Source: Acholoe squamosa (lineage: Eukaryota; Annelida; Polychaeta; Phyllodocida; Polynoidae). Taken from it: a stretch of DNA of 64,000 nt. Shown piece after piece: positions 21,888-33,312 of the stretch. Every line of letters begins with the position of its first letter. Within the stretch, counting starts at the first letter, position 1. The notes under the pieces are model-generated. The model saw nothing but the letters and a program-made list of their open reading frames with translations, searched no databases and had not been told where the DNA came from. The DNA is taken from positions 40,877,693 through 40,941,692 of the forward strand of contig OX439045.1 of assembly GCA_949317995.1 (NCBI GenBank), written 5' to 3'. A program made the translations under genes and the position numbers.

Positions 21888-22380
21888 TGTTCTATCCACT
21901 AGCAGACATCTCTATCCAGGGGTTAAGAAACATTTTTTGCTATATCCATTTGAAAAAGTTAGTTCGCTAATGCAAGCTCAGGTAGAGAATTTCAGGACTG
22001 AGCAGTTTTTACCCTCCAGCAAATATTTCATGTCATTATGTGATACATTAGCAAAGGGAATAAAATGGTGTTTTCTTGAAATAGAAAATAGAAATAAAAT
22101 TTATAATCATTGCATATAAATTATAAGTGAAACGTTTTTACCCCACATATTGTCAGCCGTCAATTTAAGGAAACCAACCAAGTTCGGTTTAACAGAGATG
22201 AGAGGGCAAAACCATGGCTGAAAATACACACCTTTTGGTTAACTGTCACTTGTCAAATGTAATGAACGACTATCTTATTGCGTGGTATATGTCTGGCAGC
22301 CAAGAGCGGGATGCATTCTTATGCTTCCAACGTATCTTCTTCTGCTGATATAGTAATTAATTCCAGGTGGGGAACCAGTT
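21888..22380. other. Unassigned stretch
   Basis: AT-rich; the 60-codon frame at 21,937-22,119 has no recognised feature. Confidence 0.3.
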
Positions 22381-22600
22381 GGGGAACCTGAAGTGGTGTA
22401 TAGTTTTTAAACACTTTTAGGACGTATTCTAAACACTTTCTTGTAACACTTTGTGAAACACTTTTGGGGTAAAACACTTGAAACTTTCGTCAGAAGTATT
22501 TTAAGATTCAAAAGTGTTTATATTAAAATGTGTTTATTTCAACAACGTTTTAAGATCCTTCTGAGAATAAAGGGTTTAGATTCAGAAAGTGTTTTATGTA
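22381..22600. repeat. AAACACTTT word-rich repeat
   Basis: AAACACTTT or its inverse recurs about ten times without a set period, like the GTGTTTAG element nearby but with a different word. Ends not resolved. Confidence 0.5.
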
Positions 22601-22710
22601 TGGCCTGGATGGATTTATCAATTCATTATCATTTCATCCTTCTAATGTACCCATAATTATATTCTTAGGATTAGAGAGTCCTTCAGTCCCAATAATTGTA
22701 ATCTCTCAGC

Positions 22711-22797
22711 AGGTACAGAATGTTGAATCAATGTTGACAGATGATCAGTTAGTGTTGATTATCCAGTTATCAACTTTGATTCAATGTTCTGTGCCCT
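22711..22797. mobile_element. 87-bp MITE
   Basis: AGGTACAGAATGTTGAATCA and the inverse of TGATTCAATGTTCTGTGCCCT form imperfect ~29-bp inverted ends around a ~30-bp middle. Confidence 0.6.
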
Positions 22798-23039
22798 CCA
22801 GTCTAGGGCTCAATAAAGTCAAGGTGAGTTCAAGCACTTTGAGTTAGGTGTGTGTGTTGATTTTTATCTCACCTCGTGCCTTCCATACAAATGAAACTCA
22901 AGGGTGAGAGGTCCCACAGGTTTTGAATCCACACCAAAGTGAGATTACCCTTGTGGCGTTGTGCCTGGACCCTAGCCTGATGGAGAAGGGGAGATGATGG
23001 TGACCGCATCTATGGGAAGGTAGAAACCACGCCCCTACA

Positions 23040-23252
23040 CATTTACCGAGGCAATGATTGCTTAACGTCCATCACTATTTGTCTGCCATGAATGCCTAAA
23101 GACTTTCCAGCACAGCCTAGCACAAGGCAGGGAGGACACTCAAATAATGCCTTACGACAATGTTTGGACCACCACTGTGCCCTGGCCAGGCCGGGAACCA
23201 AACTCGGTTCAGAGACGGATGTGCTATCGACTGTGCCACGCCTCCCGGCTTG
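23040..23252 (-). mobile_element. tRNA-derived SINE
   Basis: Reverse strand: GGCGTGGCACAGTCGATAGC is A-box-like and GAGTTTGGTTCCCGGCC B-box-like, followed by a ~130-bp body ending in GCAATCATTGCCTCGG. Orientation and layout fit a SINE; family not named. Confidence 0.6.
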
Positions 23253-23488
23253 CACAGAGTTATTTGGACAGGGTCATGTGTATTATACCCCAGTGCTACA
23301 AAATAGGTGTTTATCTTGTGTTACATTTCGATCAAGGTAATTAGAATGAAATCTTTTATACATTTCTTTTGTGAACTCATTCTAAGATAATGTGTCAATG
23401 TTGTATTCTATCAAGCTGTTGTGCATCACAATTATTTAAACTTTTATTCAGACATTTGAGACCATATGTTTGAGATGTACCATTAATG

Positions 23489-23494
23489 GCCCAA
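23489..23494. other. Polinton target duplication, left
   Basis: GCCCAA directly before the left terminus, repeated at 31,642-31,647. Six base pairs is the duplication length made by Polinton integrases. Confidence 0.9.
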
Positions 23495-24205
23495 AGTAGT
23501 ATAATATGTATTGGAACGGGACTATAGCTAATCTAAGGATATTACTCACTGGGGATGCAGCCAATCAGAGGTGGGGTCACGTGACCTAGACCCCCGTGGT
23601 GTGGCGCAAAAATGGACCAATCAGAACCCTCCCTTTTGGCGGGAAATTCAAAATGGTCACATGACCCAAACCCCCTGTGGTGTGCCACCAAAATGGCATC
23701 CTCTGATTGGCTGGCTGTTTAGGTCAAGTGACCTCTATTATGCAAATAAGGTCACATGACCCTAATTTGAATGGACCAATTAGAGGTTGTCATTTTGGTG
23801 GGAAATTTGAAAAAATTGGTGAAGTGACTCTATTTTTTAAAAACTTTTGCCAAAAAAAATGGAGACCTCTGATTAGTTGGCTGTCCACACGTCATACCGT
23901 CAGTCAGCTGTATGCAGCAAGCAAGTAGTTACGTGACTTTATTAGCATAAAGAGGTGTGGTTTATTATGTAGATGAGGGTGTGACTATAGTGAGACATTT
24001 TTTATATAAATAAAAAAAAAAAAGGCAAGCTGAGAGCTTGCCAAGAAAAAAAAACTAGGAAATATTTGGGGAGGGATTGGGGGCCCTTGGGGTGGGGGGG
24101 GCCTTTGGGGGAACCATTGGGTTGGGGGGGCCTTGGGTGGGTGGGGCCCCTTTTTTTTTAGTAAACCAGCCCCTTGGGTAGGGGTGGATTTACTAAAAAT
24201 AAAAA
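23495..24205. repeat. Polinton left terminal inverted repeat
   Basis: Matches the reverse complement of 30,945-31,641. The outer part holds diverged ~80-bp subrepeats with CCAATCAGA, TTGGCGGGAAATTC and GTCACGTGAC; the inner part is G-rich and ends in a GTAAACC...GGATTTAC hairpin. It has a short extra hairpin (GGCAAGCTGAGAGCTTGCC) the right arm lacks. Confidence 0.92.
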
Positions 24206-24837
24206 CTTGGTGTACAACTTTGGAGCAAGTACCCTCTTGAAATCAAGGATAGGTGTAAGCCGTATTTCCCATCCACATCTCATCAATATCACAAGTGAAA
24301 TCCACTGAAGTGCTATACCAAGCACTCCATTCAGTTTGTCTGGACATGATACTTCTCAGTTGAGCAGCTGGTACACCGGGGTAAGGAACTTTGCTACACA
24401 ACATTCGGTCGACACACTTTTGACAAAAAGAGTCGAATGTTCCCTTTTAACAATGACATATCTTTCTCAAGAAGTCTGAGCTCTCTTGCAAAAGAGAAAG
24501 CAACGTGTTGATCGATTCTATCGTATATCTCCTTTTGACGAAAGCACATGTGTTCTCGTTATGGAATTGATACTCCTATAGCTCTATCTGTGGTGCTACC
24601 AACTACTCTTTGAAATGCATCTTTGAAACACACGCTCAATGAATCAAATACATCATTAGAAACGAACACTTTATGAACACCTTTAACAACGGAGCCTTAT
24701 TATTATTTCCCAAGTGAAAATGGGATAGCAAGTAAACATTGTCTTGTTTTTTTTTCAACACTGATACACGAGGTAAGTCGGTGGACAAAGTAGATGAAGT
24801 TAATACAACAACAAACGATATTATCTCACCGGCTTAT
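24206..24837 (-). other. Polinton interior, coding-like relic
   Basis: Reverse-strand stretches (for example FKDAFQRVVGSTTDRAIGV) look like decayed protein-coding DNA beyond the polymerase, but I cannot name the product. Treated as part of the fossil. Confidence 0.3.
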
Positions 24838-27800
24838 CTACATCTTCATTTTATTTTTTATTTTTTCCTTTACAGTTACTCTAAAGGACTCGTCGTCAGA
24901 ATGTACACGACACTTCACATATAAGTAACTCAGTCCCTTTTTCTCTATCGTGTAAGTGTGCATTCTGTTTTCTATTACTTCAAAATTTGTATTAACAGCG
25001 CGGATAGTTTTTCGTTTCAAAAGAACATCCAAGAAGTCTTTGGGTTCTTGAACGTTTTGTCTTTTAATGACACCCTTCACACTCCATTTCTTTGATTTTC
25101 TTTCACCTATCGAGTCGTTATCGTAGCAAATGTAAGTCTTGGAGTTGAGACTTAGAATTCGTTTCACCCTCCCACTCGGATTTGAAAAGACCCGGAGTTC
25201 TCTGATCGTGAATGTAGTGTTTTTGACAACAAGGGAGGGGGATCCATTCTTTGACGCCTTGGGTTTTTATCGTTACGAAAAGCTCTAAGTGGTCATCGCA
25301 CACCGCTGTTGGAATCCAGTTTTGTTTCTCTCTAAAGTACGATTCTCTCAGGTCCGGTTTCAGGAGTTGGTCCAAAGATTCGGCGCTGAGAGCCATGTAA
25401 AGACTGTCAGTGTCCATTTGACAAAGAGCGTGATCGCGTCGATCGATAAATTTATCCAAAAAGTCGAACGTGAACTCTAACATTTTCAACTTGGCGTACT
25501 GGTACACCATGCATTGTATTTGAATAGGAAGATTGTTCCTGACTGTTTTCGGTTGCAGTTCGACTTCAACGAGATCTGTGCTCAACTCTGTACCCTTTTT
25601 GAACCGCCACAAATTGATCAATAATTTGAAGGTTCAACCTCTAGTGTATTTCACAGTGGTGTGTTTTGCTTTGTTGCAAATTGTTTTACCATATGTGGTG
25701 TTTCCCATCAACTTGTAACAGTCTGACAGAATTTTCTCGTTCGCATTTACGTCACCATGTCTTCGCGTCGTGGTTACTTCGTCTGCGAAACCAGGGAAGG
25801 GACGTCTAGGCAAGTATTCTATGAACAGGTGCACTTCTGTGACTATTAAACCATGATCCAAATACCACTGAAGAAAAGGTGTTCCCAAGAGAACCTTTTT
25901 TGCATGGTAACTACCTACCAAGGATCTCTGAGGAGCGTCATGTGAATTCCTATGTCAGATTTCGAAATGGTGACGTTCTTGAAAAACAGGAGTCATTTCT
26001 TCGAAGTATTCACATAGGTGAGGAGGAGTAGTAATGTCCACCTGAATCAAACCGTACATTTTCCAGTCTTTCACAGAGGATATGATGTCAATCTCTGTCA
26101 TTAGATTTCGAGCCGCTTACAAGTAGTCGACCTTCCAGTGTTGTTCGGACGCCATAACCTGCGGATCCTGGTGTTTCATCTTTCTCCATTCACACTCCCA
26201 TACGATGATCAACTTGTGACCCAGAGCTTTTAAGTATGTGATTACTCTAGCTGTTCTGTCACGTTTCTTGTCCTTGTGTGAAGCACACGGATATCTGCAC
26301 AGCGGTATGCACTTGTGAGCGTCGAACCAACACCCGTGAATTTGGAAAACGGCGTTAGAGGGCGGGTGAAAACCGTCTACGCGAATTTTTCGGCAACCTA
26401 GAGATACCTCCCCTCCGTTGAAAGCATGGCGAAGTTTCACGCTGCGGGTGTGCTCCACGTAGCGCAACCACTCTAAAGCGCTCTTAGAGTGTCTTTGCCT
26501 AATTTTCGGTTTGAACTCGGTCACGGGTCGTCTCACCAGGTAATAACCTGTGCAGTGTGCTTCGCTCATGCAGCGCAAGTACAGAGAGTTAGCGTCTACA
26601 TCTAGGATGTGTTTGCATGTTCTCGCTTCTCTGTCGTACTTGTGTTCCCTTATCAGCGTGGCACCCTTCTCATGAAATCTATGGAAGATTATGGAAGGAC
26701 TCCCAACCAGATTTTTTTTTATCAGAGAGTGGAGGTGGGAGTCCCACTGGTGGAAGGTCACAAACGGAGTCTCTGTGGTTTGAAAAAGGAACCGTAAAGT
26801 CAAAACAGGAAGGGAGATACCATCTTTGAACATGTCGATGTTGCGCTCCCTGAAAAATTTAGCGTGATTATTCAGTGCCTCTATGAAGGGTTTCACGTCT
26901 TTGCTGTTGTAGTGGATCAAGTAATCTCTGAAAGTTTGCATGTTCTGTTCGGACCAAACTTTTTCACATTCGGCGTAGTCAGATTCAGACATCTTGGTGC
27001 CAGTCAGTATGCTGTCAAATGTAGATCTTGGTGGTAGTGTTCTGTTTTCCAGTTTCCTGGTAGATGTCATCCATTCGTAAGCAAAGTGCCCTTTGTGCTG
27101 ATTTCTGGTTAAAGCTAGTAGATAATTCGCATAGTTATAACCAGGTGCCAAATAGTTTACTACATCCAAGAAAACAGTGTGCCAAGTGTAAATCGCCAAG
27201 TATTGGTTACTTCTCTTTATGACGCTGAATTCTTCGTTCTCTGACTCTCTGGAGGAGAAGAACGAGTGAAGCTGTACTTTGATTAGATTTAAATCATAAC
27301 GCCACGAGTTGAAACCTACAACAGGAACTTGACGGAGATATCTCAAAAGTCTCTTCTTCAGTTCAACTAAAGCGTGTCTTGTCTGAGTTTCATTGAAGTC
27401 GATGCCGGGAGGACTGAACGCCTCCTCTAGGTGGAGAGCTTCAGCTATCCTCTCATCTAACTTCGCTAACGTCGGCCGGTAAAGTTCCAGCACTGCTTCC
27501 TCGATGATCTTGGCGGTGTCCTTTATGTAATTCAATACTTTATCCAACAAGGGGTCTGAATCTGTGTCGGATTCTCTCACGAAGCAGACCGGACCTTCAC
27601 GACCTGTAAAGTCGGATGCGACGCTAGCCGAGAGAGGGACGTGTTTCCACAGAACTGACATGTGTTCGGTCAACGGTTCTTTGGCCGGTCTGAAGAAAGC
27701 TTCGAAAGCTTTTGAATTTCCGTCAGGAAGAAAATGGAAAAATCTGCTAGTGCTTCGAAAACCGTTTTCGAATTTTGGTAGATTCCACCTACATATTTCA

Positions 27801-28395
27801 AGGCGACTTGTCTGCAAGGGGAAAGTTGGTTCCTGTGTCTTTTCAGTAATAACTTAGTCATGAACGCCAACTTACACTCGGGGCATTCTTGATGCCAGCG
27901 TATTCATTGAAATCTGTAACGATGGACACATGCAAACTGTGTGTCGCAGACAGGTGTAGGTTGACTTAACCTTGGGTGGCCGATGTTTTGGAAGGTGGCC
28001 TGATCAGAGTAACTCGGTTTTTCAGGTTCTGACCCCTCACTTACGGGTGGTGTAAACCGCTATTTGTATATCGAACAAGTTCTCTAACGCGGGTAACTCG
28101 CTGATAATCAAACCTGGAGAGGTTTCAGGTTTCAGGGCGACTCCCGTGTGCCCTGACTCCTGTTTGTATTGCGGGCCAATTCCTGGTGAACATTTTCTCA
28201 ACCTCCGGTATAGTGCGTATTATCGGAGGAATAGTTACTCCGTCAAGAGATTCGCATCGACAGGTGATTTTTTGCAATTTCCCTCACTGCATAGTGGACA
28301 AAATTTAGGTATTACCCTACATTTTTCCACGTGTCTGTTGTAATTGTACACCCTTTTAAATTTTTGAAACACTTTTCACAGATATGATGATCCAT
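24838..28395 (-). pseudogene. Polinton protein-primed DNA polymerase B, broken
   Basis: In reverse-strand order: an N-terminal zinc-finger-like part near 28,395-28,250 (CEKCFKN..., CPLCSEGNC); a large exonuclease/TPR region at 26,117-27,817 with the WRYDLNLIK block and polymerase motif A (DVDANSLYL); motif B at about 25,640-25,920 (YKLMGNTTYGK); motif C at about 25,400 (MDTDSLYMAL) with KSEWEGE downstream; and a C-terminal piece reaching 24,838. The intact family replicates Polinton DNA from a protein primer. This one is interrupted about five times. Confidence 0.9.
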
Positions 28396-28437
28396 TTTCA
28401 CTGAGTTACTTATATGTGAAGATAGTTTTTTTAAAAT

Positions 28438-28500
28438 ATTTTTCATTTATCTATCTATCTAACTAGCTTTCTTTCTTTCTATCTATCTATAAATCTATTT
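28438..28500. repeat. TATC/CTTT microsatellite
   Basis: Imperfect TATC and CTTT tetranucleotide runs between the polymerase relic and the second coding block of the Polinton. Confidence 0.75.
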
Positions 28501-29266
28501 ATTTACCTGTACACCTGTATACGCAACATACCTACACAAAGTATATACACCTACATACACGTCATATAAAACATACTTCAGCACTAGCTCACACACGTCT
28601 CAATCAAATTTTATCAAGAAATTCAAGAATAATTTTTTGTCACCCAGTTCTTTCAGTGCCTTGGTCGAAAGCATCACACTGTCCTGTGTTAAAGATTGGG
28701 GGTCCTTCGTACCTGCGCACATGAATGACGTTCTTACCCTTGTAGTAGCTGACAGCAACATACAGCGTGCTTTCCAGATCCAGGACGACGAACCATGTGT
28801 TGTAATTTGATAGTCCTAGGGAAACTGCTATGTTGGGTATCCGTACCTCCTCTTGGACATCAGTGACGGTCGCTATTAGCTTGAGGAGTGCGTCAGTGGT
28901 GAAGTTTACTTTTCTGGTGGGCATTGAGGTGCACTTTATGGCACTGTAGCATTCCTTGGAGATCCTTATCCCGTCGAGCCAGATCTCCAGCTTCAAACTG
29001 TCAATGAAGAACTCCAATCTGTGGACTGTGGAAGGTGTAGGTAGTTCACATTTCACTACCGCTTTTCTCTTCTTGGACCCCTGGTCGGCACTCTTGGTAA
29101 AACTCCTCTTGATACCGGAGAGGTAAGAAAAAACTCGTTCCTACTCTGCTCGATGTCCGTGTCCCCTGGTAGATAGCAGAAGCGGGTGGTTCTTAGAGAC
29201 TTCACGATAGCTGAGGTGAGTAGATCAGGTGATCTTTGAGCAACCACCAGAGAAGTCAACTCTTCC

Positions 29267-29312
29267 TCATCCTCCTCCTCCTCCTCCTCCTCCTCCTCCT
29301 CCTCTTCCTCTA
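29267..29312. repeat. TCC trinucleotide run
   Basis: About fifteen TCC units, read as GAG (Glu) on the reverse strand. Confidence 0.9.
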
Positions 29313-29417
29313 TTTCTGCCAAGTGGCGGGTCTCCAAATAATCCGTATGAGTGCAATCGTGTGTGTCTACCTCAGCTGTAGTTGCACCAGCACGGACTTC
29401 TCTAGCGTGAGGGTGAT

Positions 29418-29529
29418 AATGATTAGCGTTAGCATCAGCATCAGCATTAGCATCAGCATCAACAGTAGTAGCAGCATCAGCATCAACAGTAGTAACAGCA
29501 TCAGCAGCAGCAGCAGTAGCAGCAGCAGA

Positions 29530-29562
<33 letters not shown>

Positions 29563-29565
29563 GGG
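29418..29565. repeat. CAG/CAT trinucleotide run
   Basis: Long interrupted array of GCAGCA, ATCAGC and ACAGTAGTA units; further CAG and CAC units continue to about 29,790. Long homopolymeric frames here in several phases are artefacts of the repeat. Confidence 0.9.
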
Positions 29566-29912
29566 GGGTAGAAAACATCGGTGTCCAGTAAGGAGATGTA
29601 TAAGAGCCACCGTCAACAGCAGCTCTGATGTTATCAGCAGCAGTACCAGCAGCAGTAGCAGCAACACCAGTACCAGAACCAGCAGTAGCACCAGCAGCAC
29701 CACCACCACCACCACCAGCAGTAACACCCCCACCACCCGTTACACCATGTGGGTTGTAAGCAGGAGCAACTGCAGTAGTAGTATCTTCAGCAGCAGGAGA
29801 AGACAATGAAGTCTTGATGGTCCTTCTCATCTTCCTTGAAAGCTGTAGCTTAGACTTCTACTCATGGTGAGGGTTGCAAAGAGAGTGTGAGTGAATGAAA
29901 TTTTTCTCCCTA

Positions 29913-29923
29913 CCTTATATACG
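29913..29923 (-). promoter_or_regulatory. TATA-like box in Polinton
   Basis: GTATATAAGG on the reverse strand, about 85 bp upstream of the start-like ATG at 29,830. Position and sequence suit a promoter for the second coding block. Confidence 0.45.
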
Positions 29924-29929
29924 CCTCTG

Positions 29930-30420
29930 GAGATAAGTCGCTTAGTGCAGTTTGAATAGATGAAAGGCAGCTTTTACGTCTCTTCTTAGAAAAGAGGATT
30001 AATCCTGTAGTCACAACAGAAGAGACCCTCACTCGGTAGGAGTCCTATAAATCCAATTTTCACCTGTCCTCCACAGGGGAAATAAACAATGGGAGAATCC
30101 GGATAAAAACTTCACTCCATTCTTAGATCATCAAAGGCTAGGTTGAAAAAAAAAGAAAGTTCCAGCAGGATCAAAGTCGACTTTTGATAGCTTTTAGAAA
30201 AAAAGCTCTAATCCGATGATCACAGAGATCCTCACTCGCTAATTTCACCTGCCCTCCACAGGTAAACCAAACCGTAGGAGGATCCAGATGAAAGTTCGTC
30301 TGAATAGGATTAGAAAGAGTAGTTTGTCACAATTACACACCCCTGCACACAATTACACACAAGGGGAGAATTAAAAATTAAGGAATCTCATAATACCTTA
30401 ACGAGCGAGCCTCCCTCACA
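29930..30420. repeat. ~200-bp diverged direct repeats in Polinton
   Basis: Two to three diverged units share AGCTTTTA...AATCC, ATCCTCACTCG and TTCACCTGYCCTCCACAGG upstream of the TATA-like box. A regulatory or duplicated non-coding region; no protein. Confidence 0.55.
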
Positions 30421-30700
30421 CCTGTAGAGTGGATTAAGCTAATTATCACAGTTTTAACTCCTTTTAATCCCAACAAAATACAGTTATCACAATACCTTTC
30501 CACCTGTTTTATGTCAACAGATCTAAAAGATAAGTCGCTACACAGAATGAAAGCAATCACCCCTAATTTCACCAAATACACTTGTCACAGTGCCTTTCCT
30601 CCTGTTTGATGTTAACAAATTCAAAAGGCTCATGCTGATAAGACGCTACACAGAAAGGAAAAGGTGGTGGTAAGTATCCAGCTGGAAATAGGCTTAGATC

Positions 30701-30712
30701 ACACTATATAAA
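30701..30712 (+). promoter_or_regulatory. TATA-like box facing right arm
   Basis: ACTATATAAAGC on the forward strand, just inside the right inverted repeat. The short frames that follow (from 30,728 and 30,755) have Thr/Ala/Pro-rich or no recognisable content. Confidence 0.3.
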
Positions 30713-30944
30713 GCACCCCAATTTCTCTTGGAAGGATATATCACTGCTGACCACTATGACTACCGCGCCTACCGCCACTGCCTTTACCATCACCAGCACC
30801 ACCTACCCGCCAGCTGCCTGCCTACCTGCCCGCCTACCGACCTTCATCAAGTGATTTCTGAAGTTTTTGCAGTTTGTGTACTACTCCATATGTGGGTTCT
30901 ATTGTACTTCTATTTAATATTTAACTACCTTATGTAAATTTTAC

Positions 30945-31641
30945 TTTTAGTAAACCCGCCCCTACCTAAGGGGTGGGTTTACTAAAAAAAAAAAGGGGGC
31001 TCCACCCACCCAAGGCCCCCCCCAACCCAATGGTTCCCCCAAAGGCCCCCCACCCCAAGGGCCCCACACCCCTCCCCAAATATTTCCTTTTTTTTTATTT
31101 ATATAAAAAATATCTCACTATAGTCACACCCTTATCTACATAATAAACCACACCTCTTTATGCTAATAAGGTCACGTAACTACTTGCTTGCTGCATACAG
31201 CTGACTGACGGTATGACATGTGGACAGCCAACCAATCAGAGGTCTCCCTTTTTTTGGCAAAAAATTTTTAAGAGTTGTAAAGTCACGTCACCAAATTCTT
31301 CAAATTTCCCACCAAAATGACGACCTCTGATTGGTCCATTCAAATTAGGGTATGTGACCTTATTTGCATAATAGAGGTCACTTGACCTAAACAGCCAGCC
31401 AATCAGAGGGCGCCATTTTGGCAGCACACCACTAGGGGTTTGGGTCACGTGACCATTTTGAATTTCCCGCCAAAAGGGAGGAATCTGATTGGTCCATTTT
31501 GGCGCCACACCACGGGGGTCTAGGTCAAGTGACTCCACATTTGAATTTCCCGCCAAAAGGGAGGCCTCTGATTGACTGCATCCCCAGTGAGTAATATCCT
31601 TAGATTAGCAATAGTCCCGTTCCCATACATACTATACTACT
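30945..31641. repeat. Polinton right terminal inverted repeat
   Basis: Inverse of the left arm. Carries an additional partial ~25-bp copy of the CCTCCCTTTTGGCGGG subrepeat near its outer end, and several CCAATCAGA and CACGTGAC motifs. Confidence 0.92.
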
Positions 31642-31647
31642 GCCCAA
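31642..31647. other. Polinton target duplication, right
   Basis: GCCCAA, identical to 23,489-23,494. Confidence 0.9.
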
Positions 31648-32063
31648 GCTACCCCTGCCACCTAGTGAGTTGGATTGGAACCAAACATTAAATGACTTTT
31701 CTAACCCTAAACACTTTTTTTTCAGGAAAGGTGTGAAAGGGTTCAGAATAAAAGTATTAAGATGAAAAAAGTTGTTTAGGATTTCAAGTGTTAAGGTAAA
31801 ATGTGTCAGGTTTAAAGACATTTTAGAGCATAGCAACTAGTGTTTCCTATGCATAATTATGCTGAATGGCCACATAATGTTGTTAGTTTACAGATATTAG
31901 ACTATACGGTCCAATTCAGGTTTCTAAATTAGACCACTAGGTCTTCCACAGTGTGTCAAATTTACATTCAAATTTGGAGAAATAATCACTGGGCAGGAAA
32001 AAGTTCGTGGGGGGTCCAAATTAGGCAACTTTCCCCTCTGTAGATGCCAGTATGATACGCTTT
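31648..32063. other. Unassigned stretch
   Basis: AT-rich; weak similarity of the last part to the left flank of R1 copy 1. Nothing else recognised. Confidence 0.3.
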
Positions 32064-32224
32064 GTATGCCTATTAGCTGGTCCAGAAATATCCAATAGAC
32101 ACCCGCTGACCTTCTGCTCTCATCCTTCTTTCTCATGAATGCCCATCCCCAGCCAACACATGGCTGAACAAGGGGTCTGGGATCAAGTAGCAAGGTGATG
32201 CATATGAGTCCTACCCCCTCCCAT
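32064..32224. repeat. R1 copy 2, first segment
   Basis: Matches 19,171-19,330 (GTATG...TTAGCTG, CCAACACATGGC, GATGCATATGA, CCCCCTCCCAT). Interrupted at 32,224 and resumed at 34,563, which defines an insertion. Confidence 0.75.
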
Positions 32225-32807
32225 AAGGTCGAATCCAGTATTGCAATGAATGAAGAAGAGTTTCTGCAATCTGGGTATCGGTTACAATTTATAGGGACCT
32301 CTCTCTAAATTGCAACAGATGTATTTTTTATCAAAGGAAGCTAGAAATATGGCATCTGCTGCAATTTCAAGGTAAACTAAGATCTTAATATTCGGATATG
32401 TGTCCTTACTTAAGTTGAAAGTTTCTGCACTTTTAGTTTATCATACAGGTCTGAAAATGCAGGGAGGCGGTCACTTTTTATATAAAAATAAATTTCATAG
32501 AGAATCCTGAAGGTCGAAACACACTATGCAATTTTCAGAGAAAGGTTTCTGCAATATAGACCAAACTGATACCAGGTGTCACTAGCTCACTCCTAGTAAC
32601 CCTTGATCCTCTGCACCCTGCATTGTGGGATATAGCATGTGGTGGCTAATTAGATGCACATATTATTGGGCAACATAAGAAGTAGACCCTATGTTTATTC
32701 CAGCCCAATATATATATTGTGTCATAACTGCTATATATTAGTATGTGGAGTGGTACAGCTGTGCACTGTCCCAGCAGTATATACCACAAGTCAACAACAG
32801 TCCAGCT

Positions 32808-32872
32808 AGCTCATGCAGTAAAGGGCTCTACTCCCAATGTGAGGGAAGTGGGTTCAAGTCACCATAGGTCCA
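32808..32872 (+). mobile_element. tRNA-like SINE head
   Basis: TAGCTCATGCAGTAAAGGG (A box) and AGTGGGTTCAAGTCACC (B box) with tRNA-like spacing inside element A. No paired acceptor stem. Confidence 0.5.
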
Positions 32873-33245
32873 CAACGCCAATACTATGATTTTTTTCTGA
32901 TTTTTTTTTGGAAATGTTTATTTGGTGATAATGAATTTTCACATTCATTTAGATATCACTATAGAAACATGAACCATTTTTGGTTTGTTATATGCTTATA
33001 TGAGAAAAATAATATGTTATCTCATTGCAATAAAAATGTCATAAGACTATATATACATTTTTGCCAAATGAAATATTCTTGTAAGAAATGTATAGATCTA
33101 TCAAGACTTTCCAAACACATCACCTCTGCTATGTATATTTTAGTTTCTTTGAGCAGTTAAACATGCTTGGTAAGAGCAGCAGAGCAAAATGAAATGAAAA
33201 CCTAAAGATTGGCAGCACAAAAAACACTTTTGGTTCACCTAAAAA

Positions 33246-33312
33246 ACAGCATCTGGTGAGACTAGAGCTTGGTTACCCTGTATTATGAGTCCAGTGTTCT
33301 AACCACTACCCT
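33246..33312 (-). mobile_element. tRNA-like SINE head, degraded
   Basis: Reverse strand: GGGTAGTGGTTAGAACACTG is a good A-box region with a CTCATAA anticodon-loop-like sequence; the B box is degraded. Confidence 0.4.

Larger units (their letters stand above)
28640..29830 (-). pseudogene. Polinton second coding block, unknown, repeat-rich
   Basis: Begins near 29,830 with MRRTIKTSLSSPAAEDTTT and runs left. The middle is dominated by trinucleotide runs (Ala/Gly/Asp and Glu tracts). The end at 28,640-29,056 is a compact 138-residue region with KVNFTTDALLKLI and YYKGKNVIHVRRYEG. The last part faintly recalls a PC4-type single-strand DNA-binding fold, but that is only an impression. It is interrupted a few times. 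Not recognised as any standard Polinton gene. Confidence 0.45.
23495..31641. mobile_element. Compact Polinton/Maverick fossil
   Basis: 8,147 bp bounded by AGTAGTAT...ATACTACT, long terminal inverted repeats (about 0.7 kb) and a 6-bp duplication. It carries a protein-primed family B DNA polymerase region and a second, repeat-rich coding block, all on the reverse strand. Usual Polintons are 15-20 kb with integrase, ATPase, protease and capsid genes; none was seen. The element is broken, with roughly five or more interruptions in its coding parts. The two arms differ at about one position in twelve by eye plus small indels, so it is old. Confidence 0.92.

Noticed and set aside
23571-23928. Forward frames in the Polinton left arm (similar ones inverted at 31,236-31,556) as a conserved gene pair
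   Set aside because: They lie in the terminal inverted repeats and arise from the ~80-bp subrepeats; the similarity is that of the arms.
28640-29056. Firm PC4 (p15) coactivator assignment
   Set aside because: Only a short K-G-K...VR-Y pattern matches; not enough without a profile search.
29056-29736. A 226-codon reverse frame with poly-Leu/Val, poly-Ala and poly-Glu tracts that could look like a membrane protein
   Set aside because: The tracts come from trinucleotide runs read in a particular phase; other phases give equally long homopolymers. I keep the region only as a repeat-rich part of the Polinton fossil.
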